DNA of 36,241 nt, taken from assembly GCA_013286645.1 (NCBI GenBank), contig JABDFJ010000022.1, positions 1 through 36,241 on the forward strand, read 5' to 3'. The position numbers were made by a program, and so were the translations under genes. Under the pieces are notes generated by a model, which saw only the letters and a program-made list of their open reading frames with translations, searched no databases and had not been told where the DNA came from. Numbering within the stretch: the stretch's first letter is position 1; every line of letters begins with the position of its first letter. This DNA comes from Chlamydiota bacterium (GTDB lineage Bacteria; Chlamydiota; Chlamydiia; Chlamydiales; Parachlamydiaceae). This document shows positions 9,155 to 17,094 of this stretch, piece after piece.

Positions 9155-10117
9155 ATGAGTTTTTTGCCGAATCCATTTAAGCTATTGTCGATCCAAAAGA
9201 TTTGGGATTTTGCGGCGCACAATGCATTTACTGATTTAATCTATTTCCAAGGTCGTTGGCTATGCACCTTTCGTGAATCTGACGACCATGTCTTTGGTGA
9301 AGATGGCATTATTTACATCATTGCTAGCGATGATGGTAAAGAGTGGCAGTCTATTGCATGCATATGTGAGCGTGGAGTGGATTTGCGCGATCCTAAGCTA
9401 TCGGTAACTCCCGATGGTCGTCTGATGCTACTTGTGGGAGGAACTGTTTATGATGGAAAAACTTATGTTTTGCGTCAGTCTAGGGTAGCTTTTTCTGTTG
9501 AAGGGGAACATTGGACACCCTTCACTTTTATCTTAGAGCCGCACGAATGGTTGTGGCGTGTCACATGGCATCAAGGGAAAGCCTATGGTGTCTCTTATAG
9601 AAATCATGACATAAAAAGCTTAAAAGAGGTGTGGGTCGTTACTCTTTTTGAAAGTGATGATGGCGTAAACTATCGAGCTATTACCTCATGGGACATTTCT
9701 GGCTATCCTAACGAGGCTACAGTGCATTTTCTTGCCACAGGGCAAATGGTGGTTTTGTTGCGCAGGGATGGTCCGGATGATAATGTCGCATGGATTGGCT
9801 GTTCTTCACCACCGTATCGCGATTGGAAATGGCAGCCCACTCACTACTATTTTGGTGGCCCGAATTTCCTGATCCTTGAAGATCAGACGATGTGGGCAGC
9901 AGGGCGTGTGTTGATTAAGACACCCTATGGGAGACAAACCAAGACGGTTTTAGCTGCTATGGATTTGGGGCAGCTCAGGCCACTAGTGACCTTGCCCAGT
10001 GGTGGCGACACAGGTTATCCTGGCATGGTATATCGGGGTGGTGAATTTTGGATTAGCTATTATTCAAGCCATGACAAAAAAGCTGCTATTTATCTTGCGC
10101 GCTTAGGCTTTACCTAG
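9155..10117 (+). CDS. Sialidase-like beta-propeller protein (BNR/Asp-box)
   Basis: This 320-residue protein carries repeated Asp-box-like turns: ASDDGKEW (about 62-69), a VEGEHW variant and ESDDGVNY. These are typical of six-bladed sialidase-fold propellers. Conserved arginines in CTFRES and DLRDPKL fit the family's ligand pocket, but I cannot confirm the full sialidase arginine triad or the Tyr/Glu catalytic pair. There is no signal peptide or membrane segment, so the protein looks cytoplasmic or is exported by a signal-independent route. Related proteins are annotated as exo-alpha-sialidases, often without proof of activity. It sits between an IS remnant and a large palindrome, which suggests an accessory region gained by transfer. 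Confidence 0.7.
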   Translation: MSFLPNPFKLLSIQKIWDFAAHNAFTDLIYFQGRWLCTFRESDDHVFGEDGIIYIIASDDGKEWQSIACICERGVDLRDPKLSVTPDGRLMLLVGGTVYDGKTYVLRQSRVAFSVEGEHWTPFTFILEPHEWLWRVTWHQGKAYGVSYRNHDIKSLKEVWVVTLFESDDGVNYRAITSWDISGYPNEATVHFLATGQMVVLLRRDGPDDNVAWIGCSSPPYRDWKWQPTHYYFGGPNFLILEDQTMWAAGRVLIKTPYGRQTKTVLAAMDLGQLRPLVTLPSGGDTGYPGMVYRGGEFWISYYSSHDKKAAIYLARLGFT

Positions 10118-10147
10118 AAATCATTCTTCCCCCTTGCCCTTGCTCCT

Positions 10148-10728
10148 GCCCCTGTCCTTGCCCGTACTATTTAGCTGTAAGTCATTTGAGCATTATCGCC
10201 TGATTTTATTTTCAACGCAAAGGAGGGCAAAGTTCGCAAAGGCGCAAAGAAAAGGCATGTCTCATGCAAACAGTTCTCTAGCTTAGAAAGCAATATGTTA
10301 ATTGACAGCTAGCTTAAGATGATATGTATGTTAACTCCAGCTCTTTTGGATTGCTGAGGCAATCTAAAAGCGGGCTCAGCAAACATCGCTTAGAGCGATG
10401 TTTGCGTAATTTTTGTCTGCGACGCTTTTATGTTCTCATAAAATAAAAGCGTCGCAGACAAAAAGTATGTTAGCAGCGCCCTAAGCGCTGCTAACAATGC
10501 CCCTCTTTTAGATTGCCTCAGCAATCTAAAAGTGCTGGAGTTTGCATCCATAAGATCTTAGGACCGCTACATGTAGCATCTTGCATTCTAAGCTTGAAAC
10601 ATGTTTGCATGAGACATGCCTTTTCTTTGCGCCTTTGCGAACTTTGCCCTCCTTTGCGTTGAAAATAAAATCAGGCGATAATGCTCAAATGGCTTACAGC
10701 TAAATAGTGCGGGCAAAGGCAAAGGTGG
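10148..10728. repeat. Composite multi-hairpin palindrome, copy 1 (about 580 bp)
   Basis: This fills most of the gap between 10117 and 10832. Long outer arms (about 10151-10305 and 10575-10725) are inverted copies of each other and contain tandem GCAAAG-type units. Between them lie five consecutive hairpins: 10343-10370 (12-bp stem, TGAG loop), 10381-10403 (10-bp stem), 10410-10464 (22-bp stem, 11-base loop), 10469-10495 (11-bp stem) and 10505-10532 (12-bp stem, CTCA loop). These are framed by AACTCCAG and CTGGAGTT. Folded, it would form a closing stem with a five-armed head. No protein is encoded. A second copy is at 25711-26280 with the head in reversed order. Confidence 0.93.
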
Positions 10729-10786
10729 GGAATATTTTTATATCCATTTTTAATAGTCAATATTATATATTTTATTTATATATAAT

Positions 10787-10815
10787 TTGTGTTAGAATTA
10801 CTATTATTGTATGTA
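10787..10815 (+). promoter_or_regulatory. Possible sigma-70-type promoter for the HisIE-like gene
   Basis: TTGTGT (10787-10792) and TATGTA (10810-10815) are separated by 17 bases in a very AT-rich stretch just after the palindrome. The predicted transcript would start about 10 bases before the ATG at 10832, with GTGGAG serving as ribosome-binding site. The match is moderate and AT-rich DNA gives chance hits. Confidence 0.4.
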
Positions 10816-10831
10816 ATTTTGTGGAGTTTTT

Positions 10832-11626
10832 ATGGCGTTAGTATCAAAGATTGATTGGGCAATGGTGGAAGGGCTGTTGCCTGTGATCGTGCAATCGTCG
10901 CAAGACAATGAGGTGTTAACACATGGGTATATGAATGAAAGAGCTCTCATCCACACTTTAGATACAGGCCGAGTGACCTTCTTTTGTCGCAAACGGAGAA
11001 CACTTTGGACTAAAGGCTCCGAAGAGGGACATTTTTTTCAAGTCAAGGAAGTATTACTAGACAGCGATCAAGATACACTTCTCATCCGCGTAGATCCAAG
11101 TGGAACGATAAGGCATAAAGATTCTCTTTCGTGTTTCAAAAAACAGCCAACTCCCATTAATTGTTGCGATATTGCAGCTCCCACTTTTTCTACTTTGGCT
11201 GAGGGGCAACATCTTACAAGAGCACCTCTCCCACCAAAATCATCCTGTCAAGGCAATAGTTTTGCTTATGTTGTGAGCCAGAATGCTGCAGCTGATGAAA
11301 GAAATCCTCCATATATCTCTAAGCTGGAAAATATCATTGAAGCAGGAATACAAAGTAAACAAGGTTCAAAGCAAGCATATCGTTTCTATTCACAAGGCAA
11401 ACAGCGCCTGGCGCAAAAGCTTGGTGAAAAGGCTGTAGGTCTTGCTGTTGCAGGTGCATTGTCAGATACAACTAAATTGCTTGAAGGCAGTGCTGATTTA
11501 GTTTTCCATTTGTTAGTACTGCTTAAAGCCCATGATGTCAAATATCAAGATGTTATCGAAGTCTTAAAAAAGCGTGAAAGCATTTGCAATGATCCAGAAA
11601 ATACTCCCGATGATAACGAAAGTTAA
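10832..11626 (+). CDS. HisIE-like protein with degenerate metal-binding sites
   Basis: The 264-residue protein aligns end to end with bifunctional HisIE (phosphoribosyl-AMP cyclohydrolase plus phosphoribosyl-ATP pyrophosphatase), for example in LLPVIVQ, HGYMNERAL, LDTGRVTFFCR, LWTKG and, in the HisE half, FHLLVLL. Key residues differ. The HisI motif DCDxD is DSDQD here (S78 for zinc Cys), and the second zinc Cys is R94 in RHKDSLSCF; only C101 remains. In the HisE half the GEExxE motif reads GEKAVG (198-203), and the later Glu of ExxD is G219 while D222 remains. No other his genes are in the window. It may be a repurposed or inactive protein. Its 3' end overlaps that of the convergent transporter gene. 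Confidence 0.85.
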   Translation: MALVSKIDWAMVEGLLPVIVQSSQDNEVLTHGYMNERALIHTLDTGRVTFFCRKRRTLWTKGSEEGHFFQVKEVLLDSDQDTLLIRVDPSGTIRHKDSLSCFKKQPTPINCCDIAAPTFSTLAEGQHLTRAPLPPKSSCQGNSFAYVVSQNAAADERNPPYISKLENIIEAGIQSKQGSKQAYRFYSQGKQRLAQKLGEKAVGLAVAGALSDTTKLLEGSADLVFHLLVLLKAHDVKYQDVIEVLKKRESICNDPENTPDDNES

Positions 11627-12540
11627 AATAAAGGGGAGCCCAAGACAATACCGATTCCGCATGTGGTATTGGCAAGTAAATTGAATTTTTCTTTATAAAT
11701 CCAATTCGCCCACATATTACATAGTACTATCGTTGATACTGCAAAACAGGGGAAGAGAATCACCTTTTCAGCAGGAAATGCCCATTGGGTGGCTAGAAGA
11801 ATGCAAAATGTGGATGCGGCATTTGTTACACCAGCCATAGAGCCATAGATCATTTCTGAAGGGTGCGGCTTGGTTTTGTGCAGCGCACAAATAACTAGTT
11901 GAAATACTAGTGAAGAGGCAAACTGTGCTGGCATGAACCACACGTCTTCAACTTTTGTTATCGATAAGGCTGAAGGGAAATTGTAGAGTGTGTCACTGTC
12001 AAAAAGTATGCTACGGGCTTGCATAATTGTAAGCGCAATAATTTGTACACAGAAACACCCTAACGCGTACTTTAGCCACTTTCGAGGTGATGAAAGAGGA
12101 TTTTCTGCGTCGTTTTTTGTCCCTATGCACAGCCCTATGAGCACCATTACAATGCCAATTAACTGTAGATATGAAAACGAAAAACCGAAATCGCTGCCAA
12201 ATATCGCAAATAAGATGGCTCCAGGAAAGATTGAACTGACATTTTGAAATGTGAAAGTTAGGCCTGCTGGTCCACATCGAAGTGCACGTGAGATCAGGAC
12301 CATCAAAAGCACGTTAAAAATGCCAACAATGCTACCTAATACTACTACGATGGCTTTTGGAGGCACTTTCCATATCTGATGGCAGATCACCAATGATAGT
12401 AAGAAAGAGACTAAATAATAAAAAACTACGTAGGTGTTAATATTAAATTTGGGTCCGGTATCCGAGCTACTCTTATGAAAGAAGAAATTGGAGATTGAAG
12501 CACATAATCCTGAAAGGAGTGCAAATGTTAATGCATTCAT
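11623..12540 (-). CDS. DMT-superfamily (EamA-like) membrane transporter
   Basis: The protein has 305 residues with about ten hydrophobic segments and only short hydrophilic loops, the layout of drug/metabolite transporters made of two repeated five-helix EamA-type units. It should sit in the inner membrane and move a small metabolite, but the substrate cannot be told from sequence. The LXXGIVMVLIGLCIGT stretch before the middle loop is typical of the end of the first repeat. It is the last gene of a three-gene minus-strand cluster, 18 bases after the AmaP-like gene. Its stop codon overlaps the HisIE-like stop on the opposite strand. Confidence 0.82.
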   Translation of the reverse strand: MNALTFALLSGLCASISNFFFHKSSSDTGPKFNINTYVVFYYLVSFLLSLVICHQIWKVPPKAIVVVLGSIVGIFNVLLMVLISRALRCGPAGLTFTFQNVSSIFPGAILFAIFGSDFGFSFSYLQLIGIVMVLIGLCIGTKNDAENPLSSPRKWLKYALGCFCVQIIALTIMQARSILFDSDTLYNFPSALSITKVEDVWFMPAQFASSLVFQLVICALHKTKPHPSEMIYGSMAGVTNAASTFCILLATQWAFPAEKVILFPCFAVSTIVLCNMWANWIYKEKFNLLANTTCGIGIVLGSPLF

Positions 12541-12558
12541 AAATGAATAGTAAGGGAA

Positions 12559-13074
12559 TTACCCGGTTTTATTTTTATCGTGGAATGAAGCAGAGAGGAA
12601 GAATTCGTCTAAATATCCAAGTTTTGTGGCGAATAGGTGCTGGATATCGCCTTTGATACGTTCTAGCAATTCACGTTGTTGTGTTGGTGGGGTGAAAGGT
12701 AAATCGATGGTAATATGAATTTTGTTTTTTTTCATTGCTATGCGACAGGGGATGTCGTTTGAGGGAAAAAGCTCTTTAAAATATAATGTCAAGTGTTGTT
12801 GGATGATTGCTGTTTCGATTTTAATGGCACCAACGCCAGAACGGATATGATAATACTGATGTCGAGCATTGAGCAAAATATTGGCGATGATGGCACTTCC
12901 CACAACGATGAAGGCAAAGCCAAAAAGCGAAATCGCAAGCGCATCTTCCAGAATAAAGTGGATGAGCTTATATCTGATATCAGCCGACCATGGAATCATG
13001 ATGCTGATAAGACCGATTAAGACGAAGAAGAGTGCTATGACTAAGCTGATTAATGAATGAAAAAGGTTGCTCAT
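12559..13074 (-). CDS. AmaP-like membrane protein (Asp23-associated)
   Basis: About 171 residues from the ATG at 13074; a GTG one codon upstream is also possible. Two transmembrane helices (about 8-30 and 45-67) are followed by a cytoplasmic domain of about 100 residues with the pattern IKIETAIIQQHLTLYFKEL and a beta-strand pair, as in AmaP, the anchor that recruits Asp23 to the membrane in Gram-positive bacteria. The next gene upstream encodes an Asp23-family protein, which strengthens the assignment. The pair could form an envelope-associated scaffold. The function in Chlamydiae is unproven. Confidence 0.7.
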   Translation of the reverse strand: MSNLFHSLISLVIALFFVLIGLISIMIPWSADIRYKLIHFILEDALAISLFGFAFIVVGSAIIANILLNARHQYYHIRSGVGAIKIETAIIQQHLTLYFKELFPSNDIPCRIAMKKNKIHITIDLPFTPPTQQRELLERIKGDIQHLFATKLGYLDEFFLSASFHDKNKTG

Positions 13075-13128
13075 CACCTAACCGCATGTGGTATAAGCAG
13101 GTATGCTTTTGTAAATGGGCTAAATGGG

Positions 13129-13626
13129 CTAAAATTCATCGTTATATTCATCTTCAAGACTATCGACGTTAGCACTGGGATGTGAGGAAGTAGTTCCGAC
13201 GTTTGAAGCGCCTTCTTTTTTAAGCTGATCTGCTGTGATCACATTTTTGAAAACGATATGCACATTTGAGACATGCAAGCCTGTTAGCTTGGTGATCTCT
13301 TGAGTACATAACGTTTGGATTTCTTCAGCCTTTTCAGGGATGCTGCAACCATAGCACACGTTGACTTCAATTTTAACATTCACAGAGCGATTTTTATTGT
13401 CTTGCTCAACATAGATGCCTTTAATCCCTTCTAGGGTGCCTCGATCGAAGATGTTGTCGATGAAGTTGCCTTCTACAAGCGCTATCCCTTCGACACGTGA
13501 GAGGCATTGTAGCACAATCCCTTGAAATACACGGTTTTCAATATCGCGTACGTAAAGGGTTTCTGGTATTTCAAATTCTTTCGTATCGACTTTTTTTGTT
13601 TCTATTTTCTTCTTCAGATCGATCAT
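13129..13626 (-). CDS. Asp23/Gls24 family protein
   Basis: This is a protein of about 165 residues of the Asp23/Gls24 (alkaline shock) family: a small domain with alternating strands (VFQGIVLQCLSRVEGIALVEG, then NVKIEVNVCYG) followed by helix, LTGLHVSNVHIVFKNV and a charged tail ending DSLEDEYNDEF. Family members bind a membrane partner and affect envelope stress resistance. The ATG at 13626 is preferred over the GTG at 13632 because AAAGG sits about seven bases before the ATG but almost touches the GTG. It is the first gene of the minus-strand cluster with the AmaP-like and transporter genes. Confidence 0.8.
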   Translation of the reverse strand: MIDLKKKIETKKVDTKEFEIPETLYVRDIENRVFQGIVLQCLSRVEGIALVEGNFIDNIFDRGTLEGIKGIYVEQDNKNRSVNVKIEVNVCYGCSIPEKAEEIQTLCTQEITKLTGLHVSNVHIVFKNVITADQLKKEGASNVGTTSSHPSANVDSLEDEYNDEF

Positions 13627-13661
13627 GAGCACACCTTTTAAATTTAAGCCGCATTCACTTG

Positions 13662-13690
13662 TTGACAGGCCTGTACGGATTATATACTAT
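13662..13690 (+). promoter_or_regulatory. Sigma-70-type promoter upstream of the GYF_2 gene
   Basis: A perfect TTGACA at 13662-13667 is followed 17 bases later by TACTAT at 13685-13690. Transcription would begin near 13697 and read toward the gene at 13784, with an 87-base leader. It lies in the 157-base divergent gap between the Asp23 gene and the GYF_2 gene. Confidence 0.55.
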
Positions 13691-13783
13691 GCCTTGTTAT
13701 ATACAAACAAGATTGCATCATACTGATTTGCTAAGTTTAGCATCAATATGTAAATATCGAAATCTCAAAAGCAGTAATATATT

Positions 13784-14239
13784 ATGATGATCAGCTTGAT
13801 TTTATGGATGCTCATTGGTGTGTCGACAGGGTATTTGGCTAGCACCCGTGGTCGCGATCCCTATGCATGGTTTGCTATTGGCATCATTCTTGGTTTGTTT
13901 GGGCTGATGTTGCTCTATATACTACCTCCCCTGGATGCAGAGGGCAATCGAATTGCTAGAAGCCCACCTGCATTGTTTTCCCCTATGATCGAAGCTATTG
14001 AGGAGCAAGAGGCTGCAGAAAAGCGCCACATGCCACTTCCTACTTATCTTAATCAGGAATGGTTTTGTATCGATAAAAGTCTGCAGCAGCAAGGTCCTAT
14101 CTCTTTTTTAACTTTGCAAACGCTATGGCGGGAAGGTAAAGTCGATGCTTCTTCTTTCGTATGGAGCGAGGGAATGACGGAATGGAAGAAGATTGCCGAT
14201 CTCGTAGAGTTAAATCAAGCCCTGGTGCAACCCACTTAA
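13784..14239 (+). CDS. Membrane protein with C-terminal GYF_2 domain
   Basis: The protein has 151 residues. The N-terminal 45 residues hold two hydrophobic helices separated by a short TRGRDPYAW loop, a small two-helix module common in bacterial membrane proteins. A linker leads to a GYF_2 (DUF4339) domain at about 93-147: WFCIDKSLQQQGPISFLTL, then LWREGKVDASSFVW and GMTEWKKI. GYF_2 domains are thought to bind proline-rich peptides or partners at the cytoplasmic face. The partner is unknown. The gene is followed by a hexamer-repeat palindrome and meets rpsN head to tail. Confidence 0.82.
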   Translation: MMISLILWMLIGVSTGYLASTRGRDPYAWFAIGIILGLFGLMLLYILPPLDAEGNRIARSPPALFSPMIEAIEEQEAAEKRHMPLPTYLNQEWFCIDKSLQQQGPISFLTLQTLWREGKVDASSFVWSEGMTEWKKIADLVELNQALVQPT

Positions 14240-14251
14240 GTCCCCATTTTT

Positions 14252-14390
14252 CTAAATTTCGTGCCCGTGTGCGTGCCCGTGCCCGTGCCCGACTTTTATC
14301 CTACGATTCTTTTAAGGCCATTGAAAAGATCATGGGCTAAAAGTCGGGCACGGGCACGGGCACGGGCACGCACACGGGCACGAAATTTAG
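14252..14390. repeat. Hexamer-array palindrome (GTGCCC units)
   Basis: The left arm (14252-14298) is CTAAATTTC, five hexamers of GTGCCC type (one variant GTGTGC in second place), then GACTTTTA. The right arm (14338-14390) is its reverse complement but holds six hexamers, with the variant in the matching place. The 39-base centre is unique. Apart from the extra hexamer the arms match perfectly. The element lies between convergent genes and could end transcription from either side, but the same type also occurs between co-directional genes at 23575-23850. Confidence 0.93.
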
Positions 14391-14433
14391 GTTATGCAAG
14401 AGGTTTAATATATGTAATTTTCACAGGATAAAC

Positions 14434-14473
14434 AGAAAAAGCCATCCACGCAGAAAATCAGTGTGGATGGCTT
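14434..14473 (-). terminator. Intrinsic terminator of rpmJ-rpsN
   Basis: Read on the minus strand, an 11-bp perfect stem (AAGCCATCCAC, pairing 14463-14473 with 14439-14449) with a 13-base loop is followed by a run of five T and more pyrimidines. It begins 17 bases after the rpsN stop. This is a standard rho-independent terminator. Confidence 0.85.
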
Positions 14474-14489
14474 GAAAACTAGAGTTTTT

Positions 14490-14795
14490 TTACCAGCTAG
14501 ACTTGGTCACACCAGGGATGAGGCCCATAGAAGCCATTTCTCTGAAGGTGAGACGAGATAGTTGGAATTTTCTAATAAAACCGCGTGGGCGGCCTGTTAG
14601 TTGGCAACGGTTGCGGAGGCGAATGGGTGATGAATCACGTGGCATTTTATTCAATGCTTCACGTGCTGCATGACGTTCTTCTTCGCTGACATTTTGATCA
14701 AGGCTTTGTTTCTTAAGCTCTTGGCGCTTGTTCCACTTGAGATTTACCAAGCGTTCGCGGCGTTTTTGTTTTTCGACAGATGACTTCTTCGCCAT
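14490..14795 (-). CDS. rpsN: 30S ribosomal protein S14
   Basis: The protein has 101 residues, the longer zinc-free type of S14. It contains [21 protein letters not shown] and ends with the family's [11 protein letters not shown]. Only one cysteine is present, so it lacks the CxxC-x12-CxxC zinc finger of the short form. S14 binds 16S rRNA in the head of the small subunit. The ATG at 14795 has AAGGATAT just upstream. The gene follows rpmJ by 12 bases, an order shared with Chlamydia, and is closed by the terminator at 14434-14473. Confidence 0.97.
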   Translation of the reverse strand: MAKKSSVEKQKRRERLVNLKWNKRQELKKQSLDQNVSEEERHAAREALNKMPRDSSPIRLRNRCQLTGRPRGFIRKFQLSRLTFREMASMGLIPGVTKSSW

Positions 14796-14807
14796 AGATA
14801 TCCTTAA

Positions 14808-14945
14808 TTATTTTTTGCGAGCAGGACCTTTTTGCCGTTGCTTACGGTTAGGGTCTTTTTTGTTGATTACATAGAGTCGACCGCGACGACGAACAAGGAT
14901 ATCTCCTTTCGAAGGATCGGCCTTTATAGATGCTTTTACTTTCAT
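14808..14945 (-). CDS. rpmJ: 50S ribosomal protein L36
   Basis: A 45-residue protein starts with [18 protein letters not shown] and ends with [12 protein letters not shown]. It is the cysteine-free L36 variant with an extended C-terminus that is typical of Chlamydiae; most bacterial L36 proteins have a Cys/His zinc ribbon. L36 binds 23S rRNA of the large subunit. The start has AGGAAAACGTC before the ATG, good spacing, and a promoter is visible 30-60 bases upstream. It is co-transcribed with rpsN. Confidence 0.95.
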   Translation of the reverse strand: MKVKASIKADPSKGDILVRRRGRLYVINKKDPNRKQRQKGPARKK

Positions 14946-14982
14946 GACGTTTTCCTACTTCTTAGCAGCAATTAAGCGTTTG

Positions 14983-15011
14983 TTATAAATCAATCCTGAT
15001 TTTCTTTTCAA
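14983..15011 (-). promoter_or_regulatory. Promoter of rpmJ-rpsN
   Basis: On the minus strand TTGAAA (15011-15006) and TTATAA (14988-14983) are separated by 17 bases. The expected start of transcription near 14976 leaves a leader of about 30 bases to the rpmJ ATG. The remaining bases to 15113 show nothing else. Confidence 0.5.
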
Positions 15012-15113
15012 CCATATTTTCATAGAATTTGCATTTTCTTTTTTGGGGTAGTTATGGAAGGGGTTGGCGTTTTAGTGAATTCGAAATTTTTTTGATATTT
15101 TGCTATTCAATGC

Positions 15114-16061
15114 TCAAATCAAGCTTGCTAAGCCGTTGTTTTTAGGGGACACAGGTTGAGTGTGTTCGAATAGTTTTAGTTTTTCTCCTAAATAGCCGTC
15201 TAGGTCGTGTTTAAGAGCTTTCCTGTGGTCTTTTAGCTCGCCAATTTGTTTATTGAAATGTATGCTGTCTTTTTTTGGCAGCTTAAGCAGGGCAGGGTCG
15301 TTGGTCTGCAAAAGTTTACGAATCTCTGGTGAAAAATCAAGTGCTCGGATGAACGCAAGGTGTGGCTTTCTGACTAATGTATCATAGTTTGGTTTTGGCA
15401 TCGCGCGGAAAAGGGGATCAGGTTTGTCACCTGTAAGGGCAGCATCAAGCGCCCTGGCTTTCCGAAAGTCAAACCCGTTACGATAATTCTCATAGTCCTT
15501 TTCTAACAGATCGATCGCATCGCAAAAGTAATTGCAAGTGGCTTTTAATGAATCGATGTAAGCTTGGTAGTAAAAGGCGATACGCAATGCTGTGGCTTCA
15601 GGTCTAGAAGCTGTTTTTAATGTGCCTTCAAATTGACTTGAAATTTCCGTTAAATTCTTCAGTGTTTTGCTGGTGGCATCTTGTTTTTCGTTTTCATTTA
15701 AAGCGAGGTGAGGAGAGTTAAGTGCAGTTTCGATCTTACACACAATTTCATTCGTGAGCTCTTCATGAATACCTATACCGAGCACTTGGGCTGTGAGTTT
15801 TTCGGTGGGTGAGACTTGCTGTGGAGTAGCTTTTATAGGCTTGGGTGACAGTGGGTGTAGAGGGGGAAGTTGTGCCCTATCAGCTGTGAACTGAGGGAAG
15901 GTGGTGGGCTGCAAGATTGTGTGTTGTAAATTAATAGGAGAGTAACGTCGGAGTTGCGTTTGTTTCGAGGATTTGAGCTGAGGCAGGGGCAGGGTAGGTG
16001 AGGTTAGACACTGAGCTTGAGGACTCAGGATTAAAGCAAGGGGACTGGAAGCTGACGACAT
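15114..16061 (-). CDS. Hypothetical protein, proline-rich N-terminus
   Basis: This is an unrecognised 315-residue protein. The first 100 residues are disordered in character and rich in P, S, T and Q (for example SPTLPLPQLKSSKQTQ). The rest is helical and charged, with possible coiled-coil stretches (about 110-190 and the last 50 residues). It has no signal peptide or membrane segment. An unstructured polar N-terminus followed by a helical body is common in type III secretion substrates of chlamydiae, so a secreted role is possible but unproven. The gene separates rpmJ-rpsN from rpmH-rnpA, pairs that are adjacent in Chlamydia, so it is probably an insertion. A TATAAT-like box lies about 20 bases upstream (16083-16088 on the minus strand). 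Confidence 0.72.
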   Translation of the reverse strand: MSSASSPLALILSPQAQCLTSPTLPLPQLKSSKQTQLRRYSPINLQHTILQPTTFPQFTADRAQLPPLHPLSPKPIKATPQQVSPTEKLTAQVLGIGIHEELTNEIVCKIETALNSPHLALNENEKQDATSKTLKNLTEISSQFEGTLKTASRPEATALRIAFYYQAYIDSLKATCNYFCDAIDLLEKDYENYRNGFDFRKARALDAALTGDKPDPLFRAMPKPNYDTLVRKPHLAFIRALDFSPEIRKLLQTNDPALLKLPKKDSIHFNKQIGELKDHRKALKHDLDGYLGEKLKLFEHTQPVSPKNNGLASLI

Positions 16062-16261
16062 AATTCTTTTCTTTTGCTAAGATATTATAGTTTAAAAGCG
16101 AAGATAATACACTGTTTTAAAATAAATTGGAACATTTTTTTTGTTTTAATGAAGGATTAATTAGGTAAAGACGAATTAGAGTATCTGGACTACTTGCGAT
16201 AATTACAAAAGGCAGGTTACGAGCAAAAAACAGTAGGCTTATGTTTTTACCGAGATTTTTG

Positions 16262-16443
16262 AGCGCGAAGATCGCGAAGCAAGCGAAGAAAACGCGAAGA
16301 TTCTTCTATTGTCAAAAACGTTTACAATGTCATGGCTAAATTTCCTGAAAATACAAAGAGCTTTTGTGTAGCTGTTGGCCGATATCCAATAAATAAAAAC
16401 AATCTTCGCGTTGTCTTCGCTCACTTCGCGATCTTCGCGTTCT
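16262..16443. repeat. Palindrome of CGCGAAG-type repeat units
   Basis: The left arm (16262-16302) has four tandem units ending in CGAAG; the right arm (16400-16443) is the near-perfect reverse complement. About 97 bases of unique DNA lie between them. It sits in the 520-base gap between two divergent genes, so it is not a shared terminator. Units of the same kind form the outer arms of the element at 20921-21390. The rest of the gap has no visible gene. Confidence 0.9.
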
Positions 16444-16582
16444 ATCAAGGGAGGGGTCTTTATCATGTCCTTATCATGCCAATTCTCTTACTCTACCTGC
16501 AATTTCGGTTGCAATTTATGGAGGCCATCCTGTATGCTTTCGTTGAAATTGCATTAAAGTTTAAACATCAAGGATCTTAAAC

Positions 16583-16720
16583 GTGAAACGTACATACCAA
16601 CCGAGCAAACGCTGCCGTAAAGCTGTCCATGGTTTTCGTCAAAGAATGAAAACAGCTGATGGACGTAAAATCATCAATCGTCGTCGTCGTCAAGGGCGTC
16701 ATCAATTGACAAGAGCGTGA
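16583..16720 (+). CDS. rpmH: 50S ribosomal protein L34
   Basis: This 45-residue basic protein starts at a GTG and reads [18 protein letters not shown], continuing to [13 protein letters not shown]. This is the L34 signature (KRTYQPS and the arginine-rich R-R-x-x-G-R-x-x-L end). The ribosome-binding site AAGGATC is about nine bases before the GTG. L34 lies near the exit tunnel of the large subunit. Its stop overlaps the GTG start of rnpA (GTGA), so the two are coupled. Confidence 0.97.
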   Translation: MKRTYQPSKRCRKAVHGFRQRMKTADGRKIINRRRRQGRHQLTRA

Positions 16721-17076
16721 TTCATAGTTATCCAAAATACCTACGTGTGCGCAAACGGCGGCACTACCAACGCATAGCGCAGCAAGCAAAGCGCCATGTA
16801 GGGCAATTGGTGATCATTGAAGCGCGTTCCACAAAAAATTCATACTCGAGACTAGGCATTACCGCATCACGTCATTATGGCAAAGCCATCCAACGCAATC
16901 GCTTTAAACGCATTGTGCGTGAGGCTTTTCGCTTGTGTCGCGGACAATTGCTGCCAGGCTTAGATCTTAATATTAAACCGCGCCAAGCCGCCCAAAAAGC
17001 CAAGACTACCGACGTCATCGCTGAGATGATTCACTTTCTTGGATGTTCTCCTATCCCTGAGAAAGGTTGTGACTAA
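16717..17076 (+). CDS. rnpA: Ribonuclease P protein component
   Basis: The protein has 119 residues and is the basic subunit that helps the RNase P RNA process tRNA 5' ends. The family hallmark [13 protein letters not shown] is at about 60-72, preceded by [16 protein letters not shown]. The start is a GTG overlapping the rpmH stop, as is common for this pair. Internal starts are possible because the first 12 residues are less conserved. The gene ends 18 bases before the helicase gene, which is probably on the same transcript. Confidence 0.95.
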   Translation: MIHSYPKYLRVRKRRHYQRIAQQAKRHVGQLVIIEARSTKNSYSRLGITASRHYGKAIQRNRFKRIVREAFRLCRGQLLPGLDLNIKPRQAAQKAKTTDVIAEMIHFLGCSPIPEKGCD

Positions 17077-17094
17077 ATTATTCTTGGTGGTTTC

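Noticed and set aside
10832-11626. Functional hisIE of histidine biosynthesis
   Set aside because: Several metal-binding residues in both halves are replaced and no other his gene is present in the window.
14252-14390. Hexamer palindrome as an ordinary bidirectional terminator
   Set aside because: There is no T-run, the rpsN transcript already has its own terminator at 14434-14473, and the same design occurs between co-directional and divergent genes.
16239-16580. Open frames on both strands over the CGAAG palindrome
   Set aside because: Their composition comes from repeat units in both orientations and no family resemblance is visible.
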